Shown one piece after another: positions 22,843 through 34,016 of a stretch of 64,000 nucleotides of DNA. Both the position numbers and the translations under genes were made by a program. The notes under the pieces were generated by a model. That model was given only the letters and a program-made list of their open reading frames with translations, was not told the DNA's origin and did not search any database. Position 1 is the stretch's first letter. Each line of letters opens with the position of its first letter. Origin of the DNA: Rhizoclosmatium globosum (taxonomy: Eukaryota; Chytridiomycota; Chytridiomycetes; Chytridiales; Chytriomycetaceae); the NCBI GenBank assembly GCA_002104985.1, contig MCGO01000169.1, positions 1 through 64,000 of the forward strand, read 5' to 3'.

Positions 22843-24956
22843 CATATGGGTTCACTGTCACTTGCCACGTTACCCTCACTCCAGCCATCATTCACCCTCA
22901 CCGCATTTGGTGATCTGAATTCCGACAAGAACACGGATCTGTTTGTTCTCTCTGACAAAGCACAGCTCTCATCGCTTCTATTTGACCCAAAAACCAAAGA
23001 CTTCACCACTGCAATCCCCTTCATTCACGGTTTATCTTCCGCGTCGAATGTTGTTCCGGGCGACTTTGACAAGGACGGAAGGTTGGACGTGCTCGTCATG
23101 GGCCAAACGAGCGACAACAGCCACGACTTGGGAATGGCAATTGTCTGGGGCGGCGCGAAGGACCAAAGTAGGATTGCCGGATTTCAAACTCGAAACTGAA
23201 ACTGTGATTAGAACTTGTACTGCCGCCTGCATTGGGTACTGCTGGTCAGCCATTTGTTGTTGACTTCAACGGCACGATGGAAACCCAATTACTTGGATAT
23301 CCTTCCTCTGCACCCTCTGATCTATCTCTATGGCGAATTCAATCAAATCGCACTGTATCCGTTGAGAAAGCACCACTGATTGACAAGACTACCAACAAAA
23401 CAATGTGTACCTTCTCCAACCCCCATTCCAACGCATTCATTGATCTAAATGGAGACTGTCTTGCCGATATGTTCGTGACATGCAGTCAAGGAAAGCGGTC
23501 CTTCTTCCAAGTATGGACCAACAGTCGTGACGCTGGATTCTCCCTTGCCCTTGAAAAGGATTTACCGAATGACGTGCATGGTCCCATCACGTTTGCGGAT
23601 ATGGACGCTGATGGAACTATGGATCTTGTATTTGGATCTTGTGACGCTCGAGGCGCGTGTTCAGTCAATATCTGGTACAACTCGCAAATACCTGTCTGTT
23701 CCTCTGCCCTCGCAAAGGGCGCCAGCTGTCGTTCCGCCAATGATTTATGCACTGCTGATAATACGTTCAACTTTAATTTGTACAATGATCAATGGTCGTT
23801 GAAAGATTTACTCGGAAACACGGATGAGACTATGGATGTCTATGCAATGCCATTACGATTGGGAGATTTTGATAATGATGGATATCCGGACATTTTAATG
23901 TTGACTCATGACCACAGCAAAAGGTATTTCGAGTTTTGATGGACCTGCCCCGGTTAAAAGTAGATCTCCAGTTTCATCCGACTCATTCATTCCACGCCAT
24001 GTACGAAAGGACTCTGCCCCAAAGACCAAGTCCTGGAACATGAGCGATATTTCAAGCTGATGACAACAGGCATGGAAGTGTTGAATAATATGGGAGGCAT
24101 AAAAACTGGAGCTGCATTTTTCGATCTCTTTGAAGATGTAAGTATTGAATAGATATTCATCTGTTTCTAAACCGAAACCATTACAGGGAGTCCTCGATAT
24201 CCTGGTGTTTACACAAAATGACAAGAAGACGCCGCACATTACGGCTTTCCAGAACAACTTCTACTCGGACGGGTTCTTCCTCAAGTCACTGGTCTTGAAT
24301 GGTGTTTGTCCCGGTCGATGTCCAACTGGTGCTCGGTTTCCAGATCCAAAGGTAAACCTTCTTTTCACTGGTTTTGTTCATCGTTAACATCATTTCAGCC
24401 TTACGGAGTTAATTACTTTGGTGCCACGCTCAAATATACCAGTGAGTTTAATTAAAATTACCGGTTTGTGCTCACCTGGAAAACGATTAGTTACGGATGC
24501 GTCAGGCTTCAAACGCGCAACACAACTCTCACAGCTTCCACAATCGTCGTACTTTGCCTTGAATACGCCTTATACACTGACAGGTCTGGGCAGAACAAAT
24601 AACTACATCGAGACGTTGTTTGTTGGAGCTACAAAGCAAAAGGCGGACAACGTCGCAACGTTTTTCGGAGTTATTCCGAATTCTCAGTTGATTGTGGTTC
24701 CTTATGAGTCAGATGCAGGCGGACCTTCAGAGTACGTTGACCATCCTTTTTGTTTTTGATACTGATTGTTTTTCGCAGATGGAAGCTTGATCTGTTCATT
24801 AATCCAAGCTCATTAGCGCCGTGGGTGTTTCTTGCATTGGTTTCGACACTTGTGGGGTTGACGGGGATTGTTATATTCCTGCATTTCTTGGAACGTAAAG
24901 AGGATCAAATTGAAAAGAGGATTAACAGCCATAACATCAATTTCGATGCGTTATAA
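22843..24956 (+). CDS. ITFG1: ITFG1/TIP (LINKIN) homologue, FG-GAP membrane protein
   Basis: Type I membrane protein with integrin-like beta-propeller repeats. FG-GAP Ca2+ loops are visible: DLNSDKNTD, DFDKDGRLD, DMDADGTMD and DFDNDGYPD. Then follow the family-specific region (GVLDILVFTQNDKKTPHI, LNGVCPGRCPTG, GLGRTNNYIETLFVG, IPNSQLIVVPYES), a single membrane helix and a short charged tail ending NSHNINFDAL, close to the animal ITFG1 C terminus. Five or more short introns join the exons; the first (about 23168-23210) is only about 43 nt. No signal peptide precedes MGSLSLATLP in frame, yet a good one (MNSHILVICAFISFIWVHC) starts at 22801 in another frame, hinting at a missed base or exon. Confidence 0.88.
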
Positions 24957-25069
24957 GCTAAATAAAGAGCTGTATGTTGGGTACGATTTTTAAGTCGATT
25001 ATATTCGTTTAAAATCTCTCTCAATATGCCACATACGAATAAACTTTCCTTATCATCGTTTTTTCTTGG

Positions 25070-26601
25070 CTAGTCAGACTCGTCCCCATCAGCTAATTGA
25101 CGTTGATTTTCCTTCTTTGCTCCACCACGACCTCTTTTCTGTTTGACTGAATCTGCATCAAGTTTATAAAAAAGATACATGAGTTCATCCAATTCTACAG
25201 GACGCAGTGGGAACAAATACTTGAAGTACGGATCAGCCGGCTTTGTCTTGGAGTCCTGTATGTTTTCAATTAATGTTTGACGGCAAGCTCAACAAACACA
25301 AAACCTTTTTGGACCCTTTCTCCATGCCGTTGTTTTCATTGTTGAAACGAATACCTGGATTTCCATTATTCAAACGGATTTCGAGTTGTTGATTGACGTC
25401 ATTGAAGAATCGTTCAACGTAGACTTCATTCTTTTCCTTGTCTATTTTCCTGAAGCCAAGGGTTGGCAGTAACTTTGAGCTTTTGGTAGCAGGAGAGCAA
25501 AATGTACGATCTTCCAAGACTGCGCCACGAGTGACTGCGTCATTCTACTTATCAATTTAGTTCCAAAAAACAAGCATGGCTCTTAAAGAAATTCATACCG
25601 ATGTTTGATATCCAATGAAATCTCCGCAGCGCCGCAAATTCGTCAATGCCTTAAACACTTGACGTTGAGTTGGGTTGGTTTCAAACAGCTGTCTGCTACT
25701 TTGCAAAATTTCTTTCTTTCCAGCCTTCATACCGTGGGTTGCTTCCCAATTATCAGATAGTTCAGTCATCCATGTCTCAAAAGTCATTTTAGCTCCACTA
25801 AGATTTGGCCGCCACACGTATCCTTCATTCTGCCACTTTACAAACAAGTCCGTCGCGTGTTTCAGATCCCGCACATATCCAAGCGACATGAAAACGGTCT
25901 CCACCTGTTCTTGACTGTGCTGCTCGCTAAGGAACCCAAAGAGAAACAAGTTGAACAGATAATGTTCATCCAATGGATCAATTCCCTGGAATATTTTAGA
26001 TTTAAGGGGTTCAGAGTTTTCGTAGGTCTCCTTGCGAAAGTATCTTTGCGTGGAATAGTTTTCAACTTTCATGAAGTCTGGATTCTTGGTGACGAATTCG
26101 CGTGCTTTGTGTTCAACATAGTCAACGAAGCCTTTGACTGATTTGTCAAAAGATCCCGTGGTGGCTTTGAGCTAGAAGGGAGGGATGAGAATGCATTGGA
26201 TATTCACGCAAAGCTCTTACGCAATCTTTGCAAGTGTCTCCAAGGCCTATATTTGCACATGGTTTGTTGCATGACTGACAGGGAGTCAATGCTGTGGCAG
26301 AAATCGCAGGTGTTGGCCCTTGCGGCTCCAACTTCAACTTTGGGATGGGAGAGTGTTTTCCACCAATCAATTGAGTGGATTCTGAGTTGTTTGACAGTTG
26401 AATTTGGATTCGCGGTCTCTTTCGTGGCAACAACGCGTTGTCCGATTCAGGCGAGAGTTCTGTTTCCAACTTGAGGGGCAACGTGCGCTTCTTCGGCCCA
26501 GTCATCTGTTTCTTTCTCAGAGTTGTCTCGTCTTGAGGATTGGCGATTTGTGCACGAGGGAGCGCATTGACTTTGGCCTCGGAAGTTGCTGCAGCGAACA
26601 T
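25070..26601 (-). CDS. Hypothetical protein with a Cys-rich zinc-finger-like motif
   Basis: Starts MFAAATSEAKVNALPRAQ at 26601, with a basic disordered region (KKRTLPLKLETEL, LPRKRPRIQIQL, likely a nuclear localisation signal). A cysteine motif CQSCNKPCANIGLGDTCKDC follows. After an intron comes a folded-looking helical domain (about 200 residues) with SLGYVRDLKHATDLFVKWQ and TFETWMTELSDNWEATHG. Two further exons end at GDESD and TAG 25070, after a Lys/Arg-rich tail. I do not recognise the family. Nuclear location and zinc or DNA/RNA binding are inferences from composition only. Confidence 0.65.
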
Positions 26602-26812
26602 TCAGCTGTGTTTCTTCAGTGTTTCTTGAGTGTTTCTTCGGACACACAAAATAACAAAATAAATCCGAAAGCTCTAATTAAATTCTTATTTCTTCTTCTA
26701 ACAGTAAATTGCCCTAATCAATGCCTGTCACAGGCTGTTGGCGTACAAGGGAGGGAAGCACGTTCGCGTTGGTCATTCATTTTTCCGAAAGAAACAACCA
26801 ACTAAACCAAAG

Positions 26813-28050
26813 ATGGCCCAACGACTCAACGACAATGAAGTCGCCGCGGAGATGAACAAGATGGTGAGTGTTCTGATTAGTATCCTTAAAAGAAAGACGG
26901 AGGGGCTTCCTAAGGACGCGGTTCCTTTTTCTCACCCACCGATTCGACACACCAGACACTAACGCATCCCATCAACATAGGTTTCCTTCATCAAGCAGGA
27001 AGCCCTCGAAAAGGCCCGTGAAATCAAAGTCAAGGTACGTCCACTCGCACTTATTAGACCTTCAACCAACAACGTTAAAACCCCCCACCTTCAAACCATT
27101 TAGGCCGATGAAGAGTTCAACATTGAAAAAGCGAAACTCGTTCGTCAGGAAACCATCGCCATCGAGGCCTTTTACCAGAAGAAGTTGAAGCAGGCTGAAG
27201 TGTCGAGAAAAATGTGAGCATTTGAGGAAGCGAACGTGGAAGTTGGAATGATGCCTATAGAAGGGAAATATCTACAAGAAATAGTTTGCTATGAAGTTGA
27301 TTGTCAGGGGAGCTGATTGAGCGGATCGGTTGTCGGAGGAGGGGTAGAGGGCAAACGAAACTCAAGAACAACCTCATTTCAACGCGACCAACCACAATGC
27401 TGACCGTATACTTCACAGTGCTCAATCAAACCACATCAACAAGAACCGTCTCCGTGTCCTTCAGCAACGTCAACAAGTCTTGAACGATCTCTTCCAGGAA
27501 GTCCGTGCGAAATTGTTTACCATCTCTCAGGATTCCGCCAAATATTCTGTTCTCTTGAAGGACCTGTTGCTTCAGGTGACCTTGATTCTTTCGTAGGATG
27601 GGGCGAGGGTTTTAACACGACATCAAAAAAAAGGCGTTCTTCCAACTTATGGAAAAGAAGATTGCTGTTCAGTGCCGTAAGAAGGATGTCGATATTGTCA
27701 ACAAAGCTATTGAAGAGGCCAAGGCTGCGTACAAAGCGAAGTTGGGTCAGGATGTTGAAGTTACTATTGATGCTACCAACTCTATTCCAGAATCAAGGTA
27801 AATCCATTCCCGTCTGCTTTTTGTTTCGCTAAAATGCGTGGAATCATAGTTCTGGTGGTGTCATCGTCTCTGCCAACGAAGGTCGCTTCTTGCTCAACAA
27901 CACTTTGGAAGCCCGATTGGACCTGTTGTGTGACGCTGTAAGTTTTGGGTTTTCTTTTGAAGTGTGTGATGGCTCAATGATTTCTAGATGCTCCCTGATA
28001 TTCGTATTATGCTCTTTGGAGTCTCCACAACTCGTGCCTTCTACAACTAA
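26813..28050 (+). CDS. VMA4: V-type H+-ATPase subunit E
   Basis: Peripheral-stalk subunit of the vacuolar proton pump. Five or six short introns separate exons reading MAQRLNDNEVAAEMNKM, VSFIKQEALEKAREIKVK, ADEEFNIEKAKLVRQE, QVLNDLFQEVRAKLF, GGVIVSANEGRFLLNNTLEA and the terminal MLPDIRIMLFGVSTTRAFYN at TAA 28048. The long N-terminal helix that pairs with subunit G and the conserved C-terminal GGV..GRI-like and NTLEARLDL motifs are intact. Length (about 225 residues) is normal. Frequent small introns are typical of this window. Confidence 0.95.
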
Positions 28051-28154
28051 AAGGAAAGAAAGGATAATACCGTCAGTCATCGCAGAAATTGCTTTGATGG
28101 TGAATGTTTAGTGAATAAATCTTGTCTTTCTCTGTTTCTTTCATCTCATCCAAA

Positions 28155-29808
28155 ATGAGTCGTGCAACCCGTAACCTTCTTCGCGCCTTAACGGATCAGT
28201 TCATTCGTAATCGTTGAGTATTATAATTCTGAGCCAGGCCGATCCTGATTTCGGATCTTGTGTTTGAAGGAGGTACTAAACATTCCAAATCAATAGCATT
28301 TCGAGTGTTGTGGGTCATCAACATCTTTGTATTCGAATATCTCTATGCAAGAGTTTACATGTACAGCTGCTCGTGGCCTGTTACCGGAAAGGTATGTGTT
28401 GGAGTGGAGGAGGTTTTACAGGTTGCTAATGACTGGTAGCAGTCGGGCAAAGACATACGAATCGCATTGATTGGAGATCCTCAACTGACTGATGCATATT
28501 CATACCGGCAAAATGTAGGACCTGGAGAGACGTTGCGATATCGTTCTTTTAACATCCGCCAACCAAAGGGCCTACTACTCTATTTGACGCAATTCTATTC
28601 AGATGTATTCATGAAGCGAAACTTTAAACTCTTGAACTATATCTATAAGCCCGATTATGTGTTAATTCTGGTGTGTTGGTTCTTCGACATTGGAACTATT
28701 TGACTCAACGAGGAAATCAGGGCGATATTATGGATGGAGGCAGAGAATGGAGGGACGAACAACATCCGGATTAGTTGAGTTTGATGTTTCATGCCCTTTG
28801 GGTTGACTGACATTACGCTGGAAGCTTTGACCCAGAATTGAAACGATTGAAGCACATCTTCCTTCTCCCTCAAGTTGAAGATAAGATGATTTATATGGCA
28901 GGAAATCATGACATAGGCTTTGGTCCTCAAAGTAAGCCTGCCTTTGGTGACAATCTGTTAGACTCAATATTCCTGTAGTCATTCCCCAAGCCTACAAACG
29001 ACACCAACACCATTTCGGTGACCCAAACTTTTCGCTTTCGATTGCAAACCACACATTCATAGCCCTCGACACGCTCAGTTACTCTGGCGAAAACGAATCC
29101 CCTTACTTTCAAAAGGCTGATAAATTCCTTCGTGACTTTGTTGCAACGGATCCAGCTACTCAGCCTCGTATTCTACTCACACATATCCCTCTATTTCGAC
29201 CTGACAACTCACCGTGTGGCCCACTTCGGAACAAACCACTTATTAGACAGGGACGCGGGTATCAATACCAGAATTTGGTGGTTGAGTCATTGTCAGAACA
29301 TATTCTGCAGAGTGTGAAGCCTGTTTTGGTTCTGTCGGGAGACGATCATGATGACTGCGTTTACACACATACTTCAAAGAGTCTGACGGTGCCTGAGCAC
29401 AGCATTGCTACGTTTTCTTGGCTACAAGGAAATATCTATCCTGGATTTGCGTTGTTGGCAGTGAACTCGGATGTCTCGGGAGTGAGGGATGAGTCTGCAC
29501 ATCAGATTGGGAAGTGTTCGTTGCCTCCGCAATTGCTGATTTACAAATGGTACATTTGGTTTCTGGTGATAACACTTGTGGGATGCTTTGGAATGGCTGT
29601 TTGGAATCGAGGAAAGCGATTCACGAGAGACTTGGTAGCTGAGTCGAAGAAGAATGACGGTGATGCACGGAGGGGTGTGCACAAGGATAATGTTGGAGCC
29701 GTTTCGTTGGTTCTGAAAGTTGTTGGACTTGGTGTTTTGTATTTTGGGGAAGTATTGGGAGCGGCAATTGCGGTCTATGCTGTATTGCTCACGTATGACT
29801 GGTTGTAA
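28155..29808 (+). CDS. CDC1: Cdc1/Ted1/PGAP5-type metallophosphoesterase
   Basis: ER/Golgi membrane metallophosphoesterase; family members remove ethanolamine-phosphate from GPI-anchor mannose and affect Mn2+ homeostasis and protein export. The N terminus (MSRATRNLLRALTD) precedes a membrane helix (IFRVLWVINIFVFEYLY). Metal-binding motifs occur in order: IALIGDPQLTD, GDIMDGG (restored by splicing near 28671-28712), MAGNHDIGFG, ILLTHIPLF and SGDDHDDC. Two C-terminal helices follow (LLIYKWYIWFLVITLVGCF and VLKVVGLGVLYFGEVLG). GDDHDDC replaces the commoner GHxH, as in the fungal Cdc1 branch. The stop at 29808 is three bases from the convergent AcpS stop. Confidence 0.9.
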
Positions 29809-29811
29809 TTG

Positions 29812-30323
29812 TTATGAATTTATTCGTTCGAATATTACTGTTGCCATTGCATATTCTCCGTCGTGTGATATTGATACTTGGGAATTCACAGCACCAAGTT
29901 TGGAAAGCACACGTTCAGCTAGGATAATGGACGGTTTCCCTATTAAGTTTCAGCCATAATTCAATGTTGAGAATTAAATACCATTTTCGCTGACGATGTT
30001 GACATCGCTCCAATCCAGCGCGTAGTGTGGTCGTAGAGCCTTGTATGAACTCTCTTTGACAGCAAAACGGCCAGCAAGAAACAGAGTCACAGTCCTTTCA
30101 TCAACTTCCCATCTGCAAGAATGAATCGCTTTCGGAATGCTTCGAGTTCGTCTGTCCCAAAGATGCGACGGGCAAAGTTGATAGCTCGTTTGTCACAGAA
30201 TACTCTCGATGGCCCTGCACTCGCATCCCTGGATCGGTGCAGAAGAGCCCGTATCCGTGGAATGTGGACAATGTCGCATCCAATACCAAGAATCATTTGA
30301 AGTTGAAAGAGAGAAATAGGCAA
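29812..30323 (-). CDS. PPT2: Holo-ACP synthase (AcpS-type phosphopantetheinyl transferase), one apparent frameshift
   Basis: Transfers 4'-phosphopantetheine from CoA to acyl carrier protein; small AcpS-type enzymes in fungi serve mitochondrial fatty-acid synthesis. The core motif MILGIGCDIVHIPRI carries the Mg-binding Asp; FARRIFGTDELEAF follows, then LAGRFAVKESSYKAL with the catalytic Glu/Lys, and after a short intron GKPSIILAERVLSKLGA and VSISHDGEYAMATVIF. Between FILADG and EVDERTVTLFLAG the frame slips by one base at a GGG run (about 30109), where one more G would restore it. No splice sites explain the slip. It is probably a sequencing indel. The start is 21 bp from the divergent EARS2 start. 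Confidence 0.82.
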
Positions 30324-30344
30324 TAAATAAAAAAGAAGGAAGAG

Positions 30345-32058
30345 ATGGTTGTCGCTCGATTTGCCCCTTCACCAACTGGTTATCTCCATCTTGGTGGCTT
30401 GCGTACTGCCCTGTTCAACTATCTTCTGGCTCGGTCGCAAGGGGGCCAGTTTATGCTGCGAATTGAGGACACGGACACGGTTGGTTGCACTTCTTATGAA
30501 GTTCCACAGTCCACTGCTCATTCTGTCATAGGCGCGAACTGTTCCTGGAGCTGCTGAATCTCTTGCTAATACTCTCAAGATATTTGGTCTGCAGTACGAT
30601 GCTGGTACGTAATCCCAACCAATTGTTTACAATGCGTTGTTCAACTTTCAAACAGGACCTGATAAACCAAGTAGCACTGGCCCATTTGTCCAATCACAAC
30701 GTTCAGCAATATACAAGATTCATGCGGATAAACTTCTCGAATCAGGAGGAGGCTACCGATGCTTTTGCACCCACCAACAACTCGAAGCCCAAAAATCAAA
30801 AGGAGGATATGACAGACGATGTCGGCACCTTTCAAACGACCAAATCCAATCGAATCTATCTCAAAATAAGCCTTTCTCAATTCGCCTTAAGGTTCCTGAA
30901 GGACGGACGTCATTCACAGACTTGATTCACGGAAAACTCGAATTCTCCAATAGAACACTCGATGATGGCATTGTTATGAAATCAGATGGGCTACCGACAT
31001 ATCATTTGGCGAACGTTGTTGATGATAGGCTTATGGGTGTCACACACGTAATGCGAGGCGAAGAATGGATTCCAAGTACGCCAAAGCATGTACTATTATA
31101 TAAAGCGTTTGGATGGGACGAGACTATGCCGAAATTTGCACATGTACCTTTACTTGTGAACAAGGATGGCCAGAAACTTTCAAAACGACACAGTGACGTC
31201 AATGTCAACAGTTTACTCGTTAGTCTCGTTATTTTCAACTGCCAACATCTAATGCTGTTTCATAAAGGAAAAGGCTATCTTCCTGAGGCGATTCTCAATT
31301 TTGTAGGCTTGTTGGGATTTACTCCGTCAGTTTCAAAGGATATATGGTTTTTGGAGGACTTCGTCAAAGAGGTGATTTCTAATTCATGAGTACTCGTCAT
31401 AGTAACAACTGGTTTTAAACAGTTTAGAATAGAGGGACTTAGCAAATCAGCAGCAATAGTCTCTTACGATCAACTTGACCGTCTCAATCGACTTCATATT
31501 GCTCACCGACTCAAATCCCCTGATACTCAAGCGCCGTTGCTGGAAAGTACCCGAAAATCGTTTCTCGACAAGCACAATGACAGGTAACTAGTGTTGTGAT
31601 TTGCTATCCCATATTTAATACTTTACCTCAGAATTCAGGCATCGCTGAGAGAAAAATTCAACAACGATACTCACTTTCTCGCAGCTTTGGAATCGATCCA
31701 TCCTCGCGTCGTATTTATTCCACAGCTTGCAGAGTTTTTAACCTCTGTCTATTGCGTCCCAACTTTAAACTCCGCAAATGCCGTTAAATTCAGATCGACA
31801 CTGTCATCGATTGATATTGCGTCAATCACTCGGACCTTATTGGATTGCCTGTCAACTATTCCTGAATCAAAATGGAATCCTGCGGACCTCAAAGCGGCGC
31901 TCAAGAAATCAGCTGAAGGTGTTGGATATGCTAATTTGATGAAGGTGCTCAGATATGCCGTCACTGGAGAAAAAGTCGGGGATGACTTGCTGAATTTGTT
32001 GGTCTTGGTCGGAAAGGAGGGGATTTTGGAACGATTGGAGCTCTCTTTGAAAGAATAA
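30345..32058 (+). CDS. EARS2: Mitochondrial glutamyl-tRNA synthetase
   Basis: Class Ic aminoacyl-tRNA synthetase charging mitochondrial tRNA-Glu (and possibly tRNA-Gln). The signature [20 protein letters not shown], with HLGG as the HIGH-type motif, lies in exon 1. Splicing restores [68 protein letters not shown] and the KMSKS equivalent KLSKRHSDV. The anticodon-binding C terminus ends [10 protein letters not shown] at 32058. About five short introns are present and no frame is broken. No obvious presequence precedes the catalytic domain, which starts at residue 5, as in some fungal orthologues. It shares a 21-bp divergent promoter with AcpS. Confidence 0.93.
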
Positions 32059-32112
32059 TAGATTCACGTCTTTTCAATTTGGTGCACTTGCACGCGCCAA
32101 AACCTCACAAAA

Positions 32113-33183
32113 ATGACCAACGACACATTGACGGATTCATTTGCCTCTCTCCGTCTTTCTTCGTCCATGAGGCCATCTCAAGCACTACGTGGCTTTTCGG
32201 CATGGAGACACCCTCCAATAACCGAAGATACTCACCCATCCCTTACCCAAGAACACATTAAAAAACTTCTGTCTGAACGGCTTTCTCTCGACGCTAATCC
32301 GGCCAACTTTCCACGCTTAAATAAGAGACCAAGGGACACAGTAGTTCAAACCCACAGAGATGTATTACCACCTGAACCAAAGCCTAGCATTCTGATCATG
32401 CTCCTCCACGAATATAAACGCATCAAGCAAGAGAATCCAGCATACTCTGCAGAATCTATAATGGAAGAATTCGATGCTTCATTTGATGTTATAATTCCAA
32501 GAAACGTGCTCCTCAAAATCATGACCAACTCTGAATGGTCTGTATTCGCGGTGCGCATCACTTCTTCTGGTCCGCTTTTTATTGATCGTACGGAAAGCTA
32601 CTCAAGCAATCCAGGCTCCGCTGGTCATATGTTTGAGCAAGTTATTAGTATTAGTCCCCCAAATTGCCCCACACCACCATTCCACAGAATTTACGCCATT
32701 TCCAGCGTCGCATTTTCACCAAGACTTCGGACTCTCTTATCTGGGGAAGTAGATTGCGTGGATGAATCGTTAACTCCTGTGGAAGTAACAACCAAGCCTT
32801 CGTGGGTTCCCTCGGATGCGACGCGTCTTTTATCCACTTACATTCAATCCTTACTTATCGGTGTTCAAACTATCGTCACTGGAGGATTTGATACTGTTCC
32901 GCCAAGGGGAAGTGGAAAACTTGTGTTTGGAGCCAATAAGGTTCAATTTGAATCTGCTGAGAAGGTGCGAATGAACTTGGATAAGGATGCTGTGGAAGCA
33001 TGTTTTGAGGTTGGACAGACGGTGTTGGAACACGTTAAATCCGCTTGTAAGCAGCTTGGTGTTGTGTACAAAATTAGTGGGGTTGGTGCCGCTCAATTCA
33101 GGTGTTCCGAATTGGATTCATCGGAGGTGATTGTGTCAGAGAAGACCATGCTTGCTTGCGCAGAGGCGATCTGCTCAATGTGA
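32113..33183 (+). CDS. DXO/Rai1-like protein with altered catalytic motif
   Basis: Intronless, 356 residues. The C-terminal half has the layout of the DXO/Rai1 decapping family (removal of incomplete or NAD caps from RNA): a GHMFEQ segment matching the G-x-x-x-E motif, GEVDCVD matching the E-V-D motif, then VEVTTKPSW where the family usually has E-L-K, and LLSTYIQSLLIGVQTIVTGG matching the W-x-Q-S-x-x-x-G-V region. The N-terminal 120 residues are disordered and basic. The Lys of the E-x-K motif reads Thr and the Trp of WxQS reads Tyr, so catalysis may be weakened or the motif shifted. Assignment rests on these motifs only. Confidence 0.6.
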   Translation: MTNDTLTDSFASLRLSSSMRPSQALRGFSAWRHPPITEDTHPSLTQEHIKKLLSERLSLDANPANFPRLNKRPRDTVVQTHRDVLPPEPKPSILIMLLHEYKRIKQENPAYSAESIMEEFDASFDVIIPRNVLLKIMTNSEWSVFAVRITSSGPLFIDRTESYSSNPGSAGHMFEQVISISPPNCPTPPFHRIYAISSVAFSPRLRTLLSGEVDCVDESLTPVEVTTKPSWVPSDATRLLSTYIQSLLIGVQTIVTGGFDTVPPRGSGKLVFGANKVQFESAEKVRMNLDKDAVEACFEVGQTVLEHVKSACKQLGVVYKISGVGAAQFRCSELDSSEVIVSEKTMLACAEAICSM

Positions 33184-33331
33184 AGCTCTTCCATATGAAA
33201 CCATAATTGCTTACCATTCGTGTATAAATCTAGCATTTTACTATTTCCCAATTCAATATCAGCACAAAGTCCAAAAGAAAACTATTCTTGTCAAAGTAAG
33301 GTTCTATTTAATATATTGGTAGGAACAGTAA

Positions 33332-33413
33332 GTCCCGTTGGCGGAGTGGTTAACGCGGCGCCCTGCTAAGGCGTTTCCTTCTGGGAGCGCAGGTTCGAAT
33401 CCTGTGCGGGACG
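33332..33413 (+). tRNA. tRNA-Ser (anticodon GCU)
   Basis: The 82-nt cloverleaf has acceptor strands GTCCCGT/GCGGGAC with discriminator G at 33413. Its D arm contains GGAGTGGTTA, its anticodon loop CTGCTAA holds GCT at 33365-33367, it has the long variable arm typical of serine tRNA, and its T arm reads GGTTCGAATCC. There is no intron and no encoded CCA. A run of T follows (33416-33421), the usual Pol III terminator. It decodes AGC/AGU. Confidence 0.97.
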
Positions 33414-33560
33414 AATTTTTTCACTGACTGGCGTGAACTCATTTTTGATTCTCGTCCTTCCTCACTCTCTGTAATGAAATCTATTCTATAGATTTGCGTA
33501 TATTCTATAGATTTGCACGAATTGGTGGTGAGAACGTGGTTTATTGTGCACAGGACAACA

Positions 33561-33964
33561 TCATTCCAATTCAATCACAATCGATTCATCGAGTACAATC
33601 GCTTTACTTCTTCCAGAATTGAGACGTTCTTTCTTGACTGGTGTCGCACAAAAGGCTAAATCCAAGGATGTGTTTTCGAAACGCTTCATCAATGGAACAA
33701 GGTCAAGGGACGAGAGACGCGCTCTAAGGCTCTGGGTCTACATTTCGAAAAGAGTATTTAGCAGATGGAGGCTGGTCAGTTGTTCGAAAGAAGGATAAGA
33801 GTGTACGTGGTTCCAGGTTGCTTGGAGGGAAGCTCGGAGTTCTTCTGTGTCTGATGATGACCTGGGTGAGTATTCGATGACGTATGTAGATTCTAGTATG
33901 GTTTACCTGCGAGTACACGGATAGACAGTGGTGGAACAGCTGCAGGTTCAGCAGAGTTGTTCAT
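33561..33964 (-). pseudogene. Small hypothetical gene interrupted by one in-frame TAG
   Basis: Exon 1 reads MNNSAEPAAVPPLSIRVLA from the ATG at 33964. A 56-nt intron (GTAAAC to ATCATCAG) joins it to DTEELRASLQATWNHVHSYP and SFEQLTSLHLLNTLFEM. Then a single TAG (plus-strand 33738-33740) occurs. The same frame continues for 58 codons, TQSLRARLSSLDLVPLMKRF and onward, to SKAIVLDESIVIELE and TGA at 33561. Composition on both sides is coherent (amphipathic helices, basic then acidic tail), and no sensible intron removes the TAG. It could be a nonsense allele, a sequencing error or a readthrough codon. I do not recognise the family. Confidence 0.5.
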
Positions 33965-34016
33965 TTTTGGAAGATTCTGTTTTGGTTTCGGACACAGGTA
34001 ACATTCATTCTTCACT

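Noticed and set aside
33544..33798. 84-codon + strand frame after the tRNA
   Set aside because: It is antisense to the small minus-strand gene, which has better composition and splice sites.
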